From positions 248,001-312,000 of the forward strand of contig NZ_FQWT01000003.1 of the NCBI RefSeq assembly GCF_900129755.1: a DNA stretch of 64,000 bases, written 5' to 3'. This document shows positions 26,450 through 35,403 of the stretch, in pieces. Position 1 is the stretch's first letter, and every line of letters starts with the position of its first letter. Origin of the DNA: Chryseobacterium oranimense. GTDB lineage: Bacteria; Bacteroidota; Bacteroidia; Flavobacteriales; Weeksellaceae. The translations under genes and the position numbers were made by a program. Under the pieces are notes generated by a model. That model saw nothing but the letters and a program-made list of their open reading frames with translations. It made no database searches and was not told the origin of the DNA.

Positions 26450-26680
26450 TTATTGATTTTCGCTTTGTTGAAGATAAGCATCTATAATTTCAAATGCATT
26501 CTTCTCGTCTTCCAGTTTTACCATAACTTTTAGCGACGTTGCGGTAGGCGTTGTCGTAAAGGTAAGATAACTGTTTTCGACGCTGTTTGTAATTTGTGCA
26601 TCATCCAATTTAGACTTTATTAGCTGGATTTCTGAAGGTTTATCACTTTCAAAAACCGATACTCTCGTACTTCTTTCCAT
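26450..26680 (-). CDS. DUF2007 domain protein
   Basis: A 76-residue soluble protein. The pattern is a beta-strand start (RVSVFESDKPSEI), a helix, then strand-rich NSYLTF and LKVMVKLEDEKNAFEII. It fits the small ferredoxin-like DUF2007 family, labelled as putative signal-transducing proteins although no role is established. It lies 62 nt downstream of the lysine transaminase gene on the same strand and may be read through from it. Confidence 0.72.
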   Translation of the reverse strand: MERSTRVSVFESDKPSEIQLIKSKLDDAQITNSVENSYLTFTTTPTATSLKVMVKLEDEKNAFEIIDAYLQQSENQ

Positions 26681-26742
26681 ATTCTATATCGTTTGAGTAT
26701 CTAAATGTACAATGTTTTTTTTAAAATTACAAATCTTTGATT

Positions 26743-28068
26743 TTAAATTTTATTAATATTGTTTTCAATTTTATTCACGGCCAGCTCAATTTCTTCTCTC
26801 GTAACATTCAGATGGGGTCTGAAACGAAGAGACTGATCTCCACATGAAAGGATGATAAGCCCGTCTTTGAAAAGCTCGCTCATCAGATGATTTCTCTGTT
26901 CTGCGGAAGGAAGATCGATGGCGCACATCAGGCCTCTTCCTCTTGCATTTGAAATCTTTTCAGGATATTTCTGAGCCAGCTCTTTTAATTTTTCCAGCAG
27001 ATAGTCGCCCACTACTCTTGCATTTTCAACCAGGTTCTCTTTTTCGATCACTTCCATTACCAGTTGGAAACGAAGCATATCGATAAAGTTTCCTCCAAAA
27101 GTAGAATTGATTCTTGAACTCTCTCTGAAAACGTTATTCGGAATCTGGTCGAATTTTTCTTTATTAGCTAAAACCCCACAAACCTGAGCTTTTTTACCAA
27201 AAGAAATAATATCCGGTTTTGCTGAAAAATGCTGGAATGCCCACATTTTCCCTGTAATAGCAATACCTGTCTGAACTTCATCAAAGATCAACAGAATTTC
27301 ATTCTGATCACATAGTTTTCTCAAGCCTAGCAGGAACTCGTCTCTGAAATGATTGTCGCCACCTTCAGCCTGGATAGGTTCGATAATGATGCATGCCACT
27401 TTATCAGGATTCATCAGTATGGCTTCTTCTATCTGTAAAAGGGCCAGCCTTTCATTCTTTATGGTTTCTTCTAAATTTTCTTCTGTGATCGGGAATTTTA
27501 ATTTCGGGTTTAAGATTCTCGGCCATTCAAACATTGGAAAATACTGATACTTTCTTGGGTCAGAAGTATTAGTCAAGCTTAAAGTATACCCGCTTCTTCC
27601 GTGGAATGCCTGTCTGAAATGGATACAGATTCCGGCTTCTGTCTGAAGTCCTTTTTCAAAATTTTTGCGTGTTTTCCAGTCAAAGCAGGCCTTCATGGCA
27701 TTTTCAACGCCTAAAGTTCCTCCTTCAATAAAGAAAGCATACTGCAGTTCTTCAGGAATGACCACTCTTTCAAAAACTTCCAGAAAATGGGCATATTCTT
27801 CTGAATACACATCTGCCAAAGTAGGCTTATTCACAGCCATTTTCCCCAGCCATTCGGATCTTTCTACCAGATAAGGATGGTTGTAGCCTATGGAAGCGGA
27901 GGCAAACATTGAGAACATGTCGAGGTATTCTCTGTCTGTAAGCTTGTCATACAGCCATGATCCGTGGGATTTTTCAATATCCATCACAAAATCAAAGCCA
28001 TCTGCCAGTACGTGTCTTCCTACGGTTTCTTTTACTTTATTTACTTTTATATCGATTGTTTGTTCCAT
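26743..28068 (-). CDS. lat: L-lysine 6-transaminase
   Basis: A 441-residue class III PLP aminotransferase that moves the epsilon-amino group of lysine to 2-oxoglutarate, giving aminoadipate semialdehyde (cyclising to P6C). SHGSWLYDKLTDREYLDMFS is typical of the lysine 6-transaminase branch. IEPIQAEGGDNHF, LIFDEVQTGI and the Schiff-base lysine in SFGKKAQVCG are visible. The preceding gene encodes the matching semialdehyde dehydrogenase, which supports the substrate call over ornithine or GABA aminotransferase. Confidence 0.92.
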   Translation of the reverse strand: MEQTIDIKVNKVKETVGRHVLADGFDFVMDIEKSHGSWLYDKLTDREYLDMFSMFASASIGYNHPYLVERSEWLGKMAVNKPTLADVYSEEYAHFLEVFERVVIPEELQYAFFIEGGTLGVENAMKACFDWKTRKNFEKGLQTEAGICIHFRQAFHGRSGYTLSLTNTSDPRKYQYFPMFEWPRILNPKLKFPITEENLEETIKNERLALLQIEEAILMNPDKVACIIIEPIQAEGGDNHFRDEFLLGLRKLCDQNEILLIFDEVQTGIAITGKMWAFQHFSAKPDIISFGKKAQVCGVLANKEKFDQIPNNVFRESSRINSTFGGNFIDMLRFQLVMEVIEKENLVENARVVGDYLLEKLKELAQKYPEKISNARGRGLMCAIDLPSAEQRNHLMSELFKDGLIILSCGDQSLRFRPHLNVTREEIELAVNKIENNINKI

Positions 28069-28171
28069 AATTAAAATAGTTGTGTGATTTAATAAATTGA
28101 ATGGCTAAGAATTTAAACATTCAGGTTATTAATTTTTGTTTTTTTGTTTTTGATTGGCTTAAACTAAATTC

Positions 28172-29722
28172 TTACAAATCAAATTTAATCCCTTGTGCCA
28201 AAGGAAGTTGAGTTGTATAATTTATAGTATTAGTTTGTCTTCTCATATAGTATTTCCAAACGTCTGATCCGGATTCTCTGCCGCCTCCGGTCTCTTTTTC
28301 ACCTCCGAAAGCACCTCCTATTTCTGCACCTGAAGTCCCGATATTTACGTTGGCAATTCCGCAGTCTGAACCTGCATGAGAAAGGAATAACTCTGCTTCC
28401 CTTAAGTTCTGGGTCATGATCGCAGATGATAATCCTTGTGGAACATCGTTCTGGATAGCAATAGCTTCGTCTAAAGTTTTGTATTTAATCAAGTATAAGA
28501 TCGGTGCAAAAGTTTCATGCTGAACGATTTCATAAGAGTTTTTTACTTCTGCAATACATGGTTTTACATAACAGCCGGATTCGTAGTCTTTTCCGCTTAA
28601 AACACCTCCTTCAACGATAAACTTCCCTCCTTCTTTCTTACATTTTTTAATAGCTTCTTCATATTGATTAACTGCGTCAACGTCAATAAGCGGTCCTACA
28701 TGGTTATTCTCATCCAATGGATTTCCGATTTTCAACTGTCCGTAAGCTTTTATCAATCGGTTTTTCACTTCATTATAAACACTTTCATGAATTATCAGTC
28801 TTCTTGTGGAAGTACATCTCTGTCCTGCCGTACCAACGGCCCCGAAAACAGCCCCGATGATGGACATATCGATGTCGGCATCTTTAGAAATAATAATCGC
28901 GTTATTTCCTCCCAATTCAAGGATAGACTTCCCGAATCTTTCTGCTACTTTGGAAGATACCATTCTTCCCACTCTTGTAGACCCCGTAAAGGATACCAAA
29001 GAAACTCTCTTATCATCCACCAGTTTCTGCCCGATTTCATGATCAGCCACCAATACGCTTGAAATACCTTCGGCAAGATTATTTTCTTTCAGTACTTCAG
29101 CCATAATGTTCTGACATGCGATAGCACATAAAGGTGTTTTTTCTGATGGCTTCCAGATGGTAACGTTTCCGCAGATCCATGCTAAAGCGGTATTCCATGC
29201 CCAAACGGCAACAGGGAAATTAAAAGCAGTGATGATCCCTACCACGCCAAGCGGATGGTACTGCTCATACATTCTGTGACCCGGTCTTTCCGAGTGCATC
29301 GTATACCCATGAAGCTGTCTTGAAACACCTACTGCGAAATCACAGATATCAATCATTTCCTGAACTTCTCCAAGGCCTTCCTGAAGAGATTTACCCATTT
29401 CATAAGAAACCAGTTTTCCAAGGTCATCTTTATATGCTCTTAATTTCTGACCTAACTGTCTAACGATCTCCCCTCTTTTAGGAGCAGGGATAGATCTGAA
29501 TTCCAGAAACGCCTTCTGAGCCGTCTCTATTACTTTGTCATAATCACTTTCTCCGGAAGTCTTTATTTTAGCGATTAACCTGCCATCTACAGGAGAAAAA
29601 CTTTCTATCGTTTTCCCCGAAGCAAAATATTTTCCGCCCACTGAAGTCCCTTTATTTTCTTCTTTAATACCAAGGTTTTTGAGTGTTTTTTCGATTCCGA
29701 AATCCTTTACTTTTTTAGACAT
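28172..29722 (-). CDS. L-aminoadipate-semialdehyde dehydrogenase (ALDH7-like)
   Basis: A 516-residue NAD-dependent aldehyde dehydrogenase. The family features are ITAFNFPVAVWAWNTALA, the nucleotide site FTGSTRVGR, catalytic Glu in LELGGNNAIII and catalytic Cys in GTAGQRCTSTRRL. Length and the C-terminal GESGSDVWK-like segment resemble the antiquitin/ALDH7 group, which oxidises aminoadipate semialdehyde to aminoadipate. With the downstream lat gene it forms a two-step lysine catabolic unit, 103 nt apart on the same strand. Confidence 0.9.
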   Translation of the reverse strand: MSKKVKDFGIEKTLKNLGIKEENKGTSVGGKYFASGKTIESFSPVDGRLIAKIKTSGESDYDKVIETAQKAFLEFRSIPAPKRGEIVRQLGQKLRAYKDDLGKLVSYEMGKSLQEGLGEVQEMIDICDFAVGVSRQLHGYTMHSERPGHRMYEQYHPLGVVGIITAFNFPVAVWAWNTALAWICGNVTIWKPSEKTPLCAIACQNIMAEVLKENNLAEGISSVLVADHEIGQKLVDDKRVSLVSFTGSTRVGRMVSSKVAERFGKSILELGGNNAIIISKDADIDMSIIGAVFGAVGTAGQRCTSTRRLIIHESVYNEVKNRLIKAYGQLKIGNPLDENNHVGPLIDVDAVNQYEEAIKKCKKEGGKFIVEGGVLSGKDYESGCYVKPCIAEVKNSYEIVQHETFAPILYLIKYKTLDEAIAIQNDVPQGLSSAIMTQNLREAELFLSHAGSDCGIANVNIGTSGAEIGGAFGGEKETGGGRESGSDVWKYYMRRQTNTINYTTQLPLAQGIKFDL

Positions 29723-29746
29723 AAAATGTTTACTTTTCGTTTCCTC

Positions 29747-29776
29747 TAAAGATAGAAATATTATGCGAACCTCAAA
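29747..29776 (-). promoter_or_regulatory. promoter of the lysine catabolic unit
   Basis: On the minus strand TTTG (29776-29773), 18 nt, TATCTTTA (29754-29747). The last base of the -7 box deviates from consensus. Confidence 0.6.
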
Positions 29777-29801
29777 ATTTTAATTTTTAACATCCTTTTT
29801 A

Positions 29802-29832
29802 TTTGGACTAATTATAAACATGTTTATCTTTG
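29802..29832 (+). promoter_or_regulatory. consensus promoter of the 50-aa membrane protein gene
   Basis: TTTG (29802-29805), 19 nt, TATCTTTG (29825-29832) is an exact Bacteroidota consensus promoter, diverging from the lysine catabolic promoter. Confidence 0.85.
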
Positions 29833-29857
29833 TAGGGTAATCTTTTGATATTGAGAT

Positions 29858-30010
29858 ATGGAAAATTCACAGGAAAATAACAATTCGAAGTTCAAGAAGT
29901 GGTTCAAGCGTGTAGGATGGGCAGGATTTGCTTTTTTCACGATCAAAGGCCTGATCTGGCTCGTCATATTTTACTTTGGAGCAGATACACTTCAGAGTTG
30001 CATCAAATAA
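29858..30010 (+). CDS. small single-span membrane protein, 50 aa
   Basis: The ORF starts at ATG 29858 (MENSQENNNSKFKKWFKRVG) and ends at TAA 30008-30010. A polar, basic N-terminal part of about 20 residues is followed by one hydrophobic helix (about 21-43) containing FFTIKGLIWLVIFYFGA. This predicts an inner-membrane protein with the N-terminus inside. It has an exact consensus promoter 5' and a strong terminator 3', so it is a complete gene. Similar short proteins are common in flavobacteria but I know no function. Confidence 0.85.
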   Translation: MENSQENNNSKFKKWFKRVGWAGFAFFTIKGLIWLVIFYFGADTLQSCIK

Positions 30011-30040
30011 AAAAGCAGAGAAACTTCTCTGCTTTTCTTT
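30011..30040 (+). terminator. terminator after the small membrane protein gene
   Basis: AAAAGCAGAGA (30011-30021) pairs with TCTCTGCTTTT (30026-30036), directly abutting the stop codon. The stem is symmetric, but the CTTTT run on the right favours the plus strand. Confidence 0.85.
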
Positions 30041-30132
30041 TTAATAAGGTTAATTAAATGGTACTGCCTTTTTAACGGCAGATCAAATGAAAACTTTGTT
30101 TACTATTCATTCCACAAACTGCTTCATTCTTT

Positions 30133-30327
30133 TTATTCTTCATCTTTCTTTTTTCTCCCTGAATTCACCAGGCTTTGGTGCAGCAGATATTCAATCTGCC
30201 CGTTCACACTCCTGAATTCGTCATTGGCCCACTTCTCCACCAGCTTATAGGTAGATTCATCGATTCTTATGACGAAGGATTTCTTGCCTTTAGTTTCAGA
30301 GGGTTTTGAAGGTTTTTCCGATTTCAT
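30133..30327 (-). CDS. Arc-like ribbon-helix-helix protein
   Basis: I place the start at ATG 30327 because the longer frame begins with an unrelated hydrophobic stretch. The 64-residue product has a Lys-rich N-terminus, then KSFVIRIDESTYKLVEKWAN and SVNGQIEYLLHQSL. This is the strand-helix-helix layout of Arc/MetJ family DNA-binding or scaffold proteins. It is downstream of and on the same strand as the SPFH gene. A pair of direct repeats before that gene may be its operator. Confidence 0.78.
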   Translation of the reverse strand: MKSEKPSKPSETKGKKSFVIRIDESTYKLVEKWANDEFRSVNGQIEYLLHQSLVNSGRKKKDEE

Positions 30328-30441
30328 TTTTTCTCTTTGCCAGATTAATAATACTCTTTTATAGAATAGAAGACGCAAAGGCTTTGTTTAATGTCTGCAA
30401 TAAAAATCTAAACATATATTCTTCATTCCTGCTTTTTGCTC

Positions 30442-31308
30442 TTAATTATAAAGAGTTCCCGCATTTAAAACAGGCTGTGCAGCTTTTTCGCCACAAAGCA
30501 CTACCATTAAATTGCTTACCATGGCTGCCTTTCTTTCATCATCCAGTTCAACGATATTTTCTTCCGAAAGTTTTTTCAATGCCAGATCTACCATTCCCAC
30601 AGCTCCTTCCACAATTTTGGTTCTTGCTGCAACAATAGCTGTTGCCTGCTGTCTCTGAAGCATAGCTCCTGCAATTTCCGAGGCGTAGGCCAGGTGGGAA
30701 ATTCTCGCTTCCTGAATTACAATACCCGCTTTCGAAAGACGGTCAGTAAGTTCCTGCTCCAAAATAGAATTGATTTTATCACCTCCTTCTCTCAAAGTGA
30801 TCGGTGCATGATCATCTTCTAAATTGTCATACGGGAAACTCATGGCCAAATGACGCACCGCTGCTTCACTCTGCATTCTTACAAAGTCTGAATAACGCTC
30901 AACATCAAAAGCTGCTTTATAGGTATCTCCTACCTTCCAAACTATCACAACCGCAATTTCAATCGGGTTTCCCATTTTATCATTTACTTTAAGAGTCTGC
31001 CCCTGCAGGTTTTCCGAACGTAATGACATTTTCTGTGATGAATATAAAGGATTGATGAAAAACAATCCATTATCTTTTACTGTTCCCACATACTTTCCAA
31101 AGAAATTCAATACTCTTGAGTGATTAGGCTGAATAATCATCAGGCCTTTCAGAAAAAAGCAGAACAGGAGAAAACACAGCATGGCAAGAATGACGAATGT
31201 AATGCTTTGCTCTACTCCGGAAATAAAAAAATAAACGGCACCGGCAAATAAAACCAGACAGAATACTAATGCCAGATAGCCCGACATGGGCTTTAAAACT
31301 TTTTCCAT
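30442..31308 (-). CDS. SPFH/Band 7 domain membrane protein
   Basis: A 288-residue protein with two hydrophobic segments (about 8-30 and 34-56), then an SPFH domain beginning GLMIIQPNHSRVLNFFGKYV. VVIVWKVGDTYKAAFDVERY and the coiled-coil region after ISHLAYASEIAGAMLQRQQA follow the prohibitin/stomatin pattern. Such proteins form membrane microdomain scaffolds. The RHH gene follows 114 nt downstream, a pairing that seems deliberate. Confidence 0.88.
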   Translation of the reverse strand: MEKVLKPMSGYLALVFCLVLFAGAVYFFISGVEQSITFVILAMLCFLLFCFFLKGLMIIQPNHSRVLNFFGKYVGTVKDNGLFFINPLYSSQKMSLRSENLQGQTLKVNDKMGNPIEIAVVIVWKVGDTYKAAFDVERYSDFVRMQSEAAVRHLAMSFPYDNLEDDHAPITLREGGDKINSILEQELTDRLSKAGIVIQEARISHLAYASEIAGAMLQRQQATAIVAARTKIVEGAVGMVDLALKKLSEENIVELDDERKAAMVSNLMVVLCGEKAAQPVLNAGTLYN

Positions 31309-31322
31309 GATTGTAATTTTAA

Positions 31323-31351
31323 TTTGATATTATTTTGATATCATAAAGGTA
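31323..31351 (-). promoter_or_regulatory. tandem TTTGATAT repeats near the SPFH promoter
   Basis: Two direct copies of TTTGATAT (plus-strand 31323-31330 and 31334-31341) start 11 bp apart, about one helical turn. They lie between a near-consensus -7 box TACCTTTA (minus, 31351-31344) and the SPFH start. Adjacent direct or dyad boxes at this spacing are typical of RHH repressor sites. Confidence 0.4.
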
Positions 31352-31542
31352 TGAATAAGTTTTTGAATTTTGAATCATTGTTGAGATTTTTTTCGGGGTG
31401 CGGGTTACGCGTTTAATGCTCCGGGGTGAAAAATATTAGTGACCAATTAAATTTTGATCTAGCTATTAACCTTAATTTGGTTTTATCTAATAACTCGAAA
31501 CACTTATCCTTTATGCATGAACTCGAATCCGGCAACACGCAC

Positions 31543-31573
31543 AAAAAAATCCCGGAATAAATTCCAGGATTTC
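31543..31573 (-). terminator. terminator after ccsBA
   Basis: AAATCCCGGAAT (31547-31558) pairs, with one mismatch, with ATTCCAGGATTT (31561-31572). The A-run on the left gives T on the minus strand. Confidence 0.7.
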
Positions 31574-31595
31574 AATTGTTATATTTTTATAAAAT

Positions 31596-34500
31596 CTATT
31601 TCTTTGTTAAAACTTTAAACTTAAAGTAAGAAACAGCAGATAATAGCAGCATTGTGCCTAATCCGATATATACCCATGCCGGAACCGGAACCGGATCTCC
31701 TGCCGCGTATGAGTGAAGTCCGCTCAGGTAGTAGTTAACTCCAAAGTACGTCATTACCATTGAACAGAATGCAAACATCGTGGCAACGTGAAATGCCCAT
31801 CTGCTTCTCAATCCCGGAACCAGTCTCATGTGCAGTACAAAAGCATACACCATGATAGAGATGAAAGCCCAGGTTTCTTTCGGGTCCCAGCTCCAGTATC
31901 TTCCCCATGATTCATTAGCCCAGATACCTCCTAAGAAGTTTCCTACTGTTAAGGCAAAAAGACCGATCGTGAGTGACATTTCAGATACAATTACCAATTC
32001 TTTTAATGTAGTATCGTGATGAAGTTTATAAGTATCTTTATTAGAGATAATATAGAATACCAAAGAGATCACGGCAATAATCATAGACAATGCAAAGAAA
32101 CCGTAACTTGAGGTAATGATTGCCACGTGAACAATCAGCCAGTAAGATTTCAATACCGGAACAAGCGGTGTGATCTGCGGATCAAGGGCAGAACCTCCGT
32201 GGGCAAATCCCATCATAATAACCGCTACCATAAATCCGGCTGCAGGAATTAGGGCGTTTGCGTTTCTGTAAAGAATCAATCCGGCAGTGATCCCCACCCA
32301 TGAGATAAAAATAATGGCTTCATAACCGTTACTCCAAGGTGCGTGTCCTGAGATATACCATCTTGCAACAAGACCTAAGAAGTGACATAAATATCCCACT
32401 ATACCTATAGCAATAATTATTTTGATCGCTTTATTTAAAGTCTTGTTGGATTTGAACAATTCTACAAAACCTAAGATCAGAAGAAGTCCTCCGATGATGG
32501 TATAGAAAATCAATAGTTTGAAGTTGATGTTCACTTTATTCATGAAAACCTCAAGATCCACTTTAGATTTTGCAGGAACTACGGCTTTACCCCATTTCTG
32601 CTGGTATTCTGAAAGTTTTGCCAGTTCAGCATCTGCTTTACTCCAGTTTCCTGTTTTTTGTGCGGTAAGAGCTTCTGCAAAATAAGGTCCCATTACCTGC
32701 TGAGATTCCATATCCGGCTCGAATTTCTGATCCAGCCATGAATGCCATGTGTGATTGGCATCATTTTTCACAGGAACTATTCTCATAAACTGACCGCTGA
32801 AGAATTCATTGAAGATCTGTACTCTTTCATTTACAGCAATTACTTCTTTATCATAATTGGTCTGTTCGGCCGGTTTTTTACGGAATGCCGTATTATAATC
32901 ATGTTCCAGAATGTAGGTAAGATTACCGTTGGCATCCGCCGGGAAAAGGTTCATTAATGAAGTATAGCCATCTTCATCAGCTTTTGTTTTATTCTTCAGC
33001 TCATCACCTCCTTTGGTTCCCACTTTAATGATCGGAACCATGGTCCAGCTTGGCGTATCTGTATTGATCGAAAGGAACCACTGATTGGCTGTAAGAGATT
33101 TTCCATCCGTTCCTTTGAATTCGTCTTTTTTGTATAGTTTTCTTAAAATATCTAATGCCTCCGTGTTGATAGGAACTATTCTTCCTTCAAAATTCTGAAC
33201 CAGAAGATATCCGAATTTATCTGCATGTTCTTTGCTGATTCTGTTTTTTGCAATAATTTCATCCGGAGAGATAGATCTCATTTTAGTCATTGGGGTTGCC
33301 AGAGAGTTCTGCTTTGGAGCAGCACCATCAAGCGGCTGGGCAGAAGGAGCCGGAGCGTGAGAATGATTGTCTCCTTCTACATGGATGTGTTCTCTGCTTC
33401 CATCCGTTGTACCATGGGTTTCAATTTTCTGTGCATTTAAGCCTAAACTTAATAACAACAAAAGTACTGCGGCCGCTTTCTTTTTATTAACGTCGGTCAG
33501 CATTTTATTTAATTTCCAGAAGTGAGTTCCTTTCCAGAAGAAGATCACAAACATTCCTAAGAACAGAAGTCCGTACCCGATGTAAGAAATAATTGTTCCC
33601 CAGAAATCGTGGTTTACAGAAAGTACTGTTCCCATTCTGTCCGGATCAAAGCTTGACTGGAAGAAACGGTATCCTTTATGGTTAAGAACGTGGTTCATAT
33701 AAATTTTATAAGGTGTTTCTTTTCCTTCATCAATAATCTTCACGTGACTTTCATAAGCACTCGGTGATGAACTTCCCGGATAGGTTTCCATTACGAAATC
33801 ATCAAGCTTCAGAGCGAAAGGAGTATTATATACTTTAGGCCCGAAACCAACCATAATATTCAGTCCGTCCATGGTTACCTGCTTGAATGCGTTCGGATTT
33901 CCTTTTTCAACGGAAAGATCTACCAATTGTTTAGTTTTTGGTCCCTGAAGCTCTATTCTAAGCATATCCGGCACCATGGCATCTTTCTTTTTATCACCTT
34001 CAAACGCCATCAGTCTTCCTTTTTTAAGACCTTCAGGAACAACCAGTTTCAATTCGTTGATGGTATATAAACTTCTCAATACCAAAGGCTGGAATTCATC
34101 TTTCTTAGTAGTCCCTGTAGCCTGCGTTGCCATCGTCATAAAGGCTGCATCAACCGGGGTTTTGATGAACAGTTGCCCGCCTTCTTTTTTAAATTCCACA
34201 GCACCATCAATTGCTCGGTTGAACGTTACCAGAGTTCCGTTGATCGATTTTGTTTCTCCCGGTTTGATATAGATATTCTGTCTCCCGGTAGTTCCTGTAG
34301 ACACCAGGTGAAGATATTCTGCACCATTGGGTTCAGCAATCAGGCTGTCTTTTTTTCTCTGGATATAATCTTTGGTAAATACTTTTACTTCTTTTCCATG
34401 GAAGTCGTAAGTCGCATTAAAATCTTTGTGCAAAGGCGACATCAGATAAGGAACATCCTGATAATTAAGAACATCGCCTTTTTCTTCAATCTGAATTTTA

Positions 34501-34865
34501 AAGAAATTCTTATCCGTTACGATCTCGTTGGAAGTTTCACCTTCACGGATATGCATTGTCCCTTCAAAACTAATATACCGGGTAATAGCCCCTCCAATGA
34601 AAATGAGGACAAAAGCAAGGTGAAATACCAGAACCGGCCACTTCTCTTTTTTCCACAGTCTGTATCTTGCGATATTTCCTACGAAGTTGAGAATGAGCAG
34701 AACCATGATGAGTTCAAACCATTTGGCTTCATAAATTAACGCTTTAGCTGTAGGAGTTCCGTAGTCGTTTTCTAAGAACGTGGCATAGGCCATCGCAAAT
34801 GCATACACCAGTAACAGCACAGCCATTGTCCTGGTTGAGATAAGAATATCTTGGAGCTTCTTCAT
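31596..34865 (-). CDS. ccsBA: fused cytochrome c biogenesis protein CcsBA (ResB-ResC)
   Basis: The 1089-residue inner-membrane protein performs system II cytochrome c maturation, exporting heme and ligating it to apocytochromes. The N-terminal ResB/CcsB half has transmembrane helices near residues 13-30, 50-70 and 77-97 and a large periplasmic domain. A further helix near 425-445 is followed by a His-rich linker. The C-terminal CcsA half has multiple helices and the tryptophan-rich heme-handling motif WGRYWSWDPKETW. The fused form is common in Bacteroidota. It has its own -7 box at 34886-34893. Confidence 0.94.
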   Translation of the reverse strand: MKKLQDILISTRTMAVLLLVYAFAMAYATFLENDYGTPTAKALIYEAKWFELIMVLLILNFVGNIARYRLWKKEKWPVLVFHLAFVLIFIGGAITRYISFEGTMHIREGETSNEIVTDKNFFKIQIEEKGDVLNYQDVPYLMSPLHKDFNATYDFHGKEVKVFTKDYIQRKKDSLIAEPNGAEYLHLVSTGTTGRQNIYIKPGETKSINGTLVTFNRAIDGAVEFKKEGGQLFIKTPVDAAFMTMATQATGTTKKDEFQPLVLRSLYTINELKLVVPEGLKKGRLMAFEGDKKKDAMVPDMLRIELQGPKTKQLVDLSVEKGNPNAFKQVTMDGLNIMVGFGPKVYNTPFALKLDDFVMETYPGSSSPSAYESHVKIIDEGKETPYKIYMNHVLNHKGYRFFQSSFDPDRMGTVLSVNHDFWGTIISYIGYGLLFLGMFVIFFWKGTHFWKLNKMLTDVNKKKAAAVLLLLLSLGLNAQKIETHGTTDGSREHIHVEGDNHSHAPAPSAQPLDGAAPKQNSLATPMTKMRSISPDEIIAKNRISKEHADKFGYLLVQNFEGRIVPINTEALDILRKLYKKDEFKGTDGKSLTANQWFLSINTDTPSWTMVPIIKVGTKGGDELKNKTKADEDGYTSLMNLFPADANGNLTYILEHDYNTAFRKKPAEQTNYDKEVIAVNERVQIFNEFFSGQFMRIVPVKNDANHTWHSWLDQKFEPDMESQQVMGPYFAEALTAQKTGNWSKADAELAKLSEYQQKWGKAVVPAKSKVDLEVFMNKVNINFKLLIFYTIIGGLLLILGFVELFKSNKTLNKAIKIIIAIGIVGYLCHFLGLVARWYISGHAPWSNGYEAIIFISWVGITAGLILYRNANALIPAAGFMVAVIMMGFAHGGSALDPQITPLVPVLKSYWLIVHVAIITSSYGFFALSMIIAVISLVFYIISNKDTYKLHHDTTLKELVIVSEMSLTIGLFALTVGNFLGGIWANESWGRYWSWDPKETWAFISIMVYAFVLHMRLVPGLRSRWAFHVATMFAFCSMVMTYFGVNYYLSGLHSYAAGDPVPVPAWVYIGLGTMLLLSAVSYFKFKVLTKK

Positions 34866-35403
34866 GATTTATTTTACTTGACATGCAAAAATAAGGATGA
34901 TAAACTACAAAGAGGCTAAAAAAAGCTGTTTTTTGTCACTTTGAAGGCGATTTTAGTTATTTTGAATCATTCTTAATAACATAAAAATCATTAACAAAAA
35001 TTCAAATTGTAATCCACTAAAATTCAGGGTATACTATTCTAACAGGAACGATTGAAATAGTGTATTCCAACCGAACTTTCCGAAAGCAATCAAACTTACT
35101 GATCTTCCATATATCTTCAAGGAAATTATGTTAAATGGATTTTAAAGAAATATTTCCACGATACTTTGAATTTATTTTTCATCTTTTTTAAATTTTAAAG
35201 TTTTATGGAATAAAATTAGTTGCAAAATAATGAAGGTATCAGGATCAACTTAAAAGTGCCTGCCATATGATGTTTGAATGAAAAAAATATCTTGAAAATG
35301 AAGTATAATTTTAAAAAAAATAACCTTAAATTACGCTATCTTTTTGAACAAAAAAAGATTCTATTAATGTTGAAAAAACATTAAATTTGCCCACATTGAT
35401 ATT
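34866..35403. other. 538-bp divergent intergenic region, ccsBA/ftsK
   Basis: Very AT-rich. Two -7 boxes are visible: TATTTTTG on the minus strand (34893-34886) for ccsBA and TAAATTTG on the plus strand (35382-35389) for ftsK. I find no gene, stable hairpin or repeat in the remaining stretch. Confidence 0.65.

Noticed and set aside
34173..34739. A plus-strand open frame of 188 residues inside ccsBA
   Set aside because: Shadow of the ccsBA reading frame; no start context or recognisable protein pattern.
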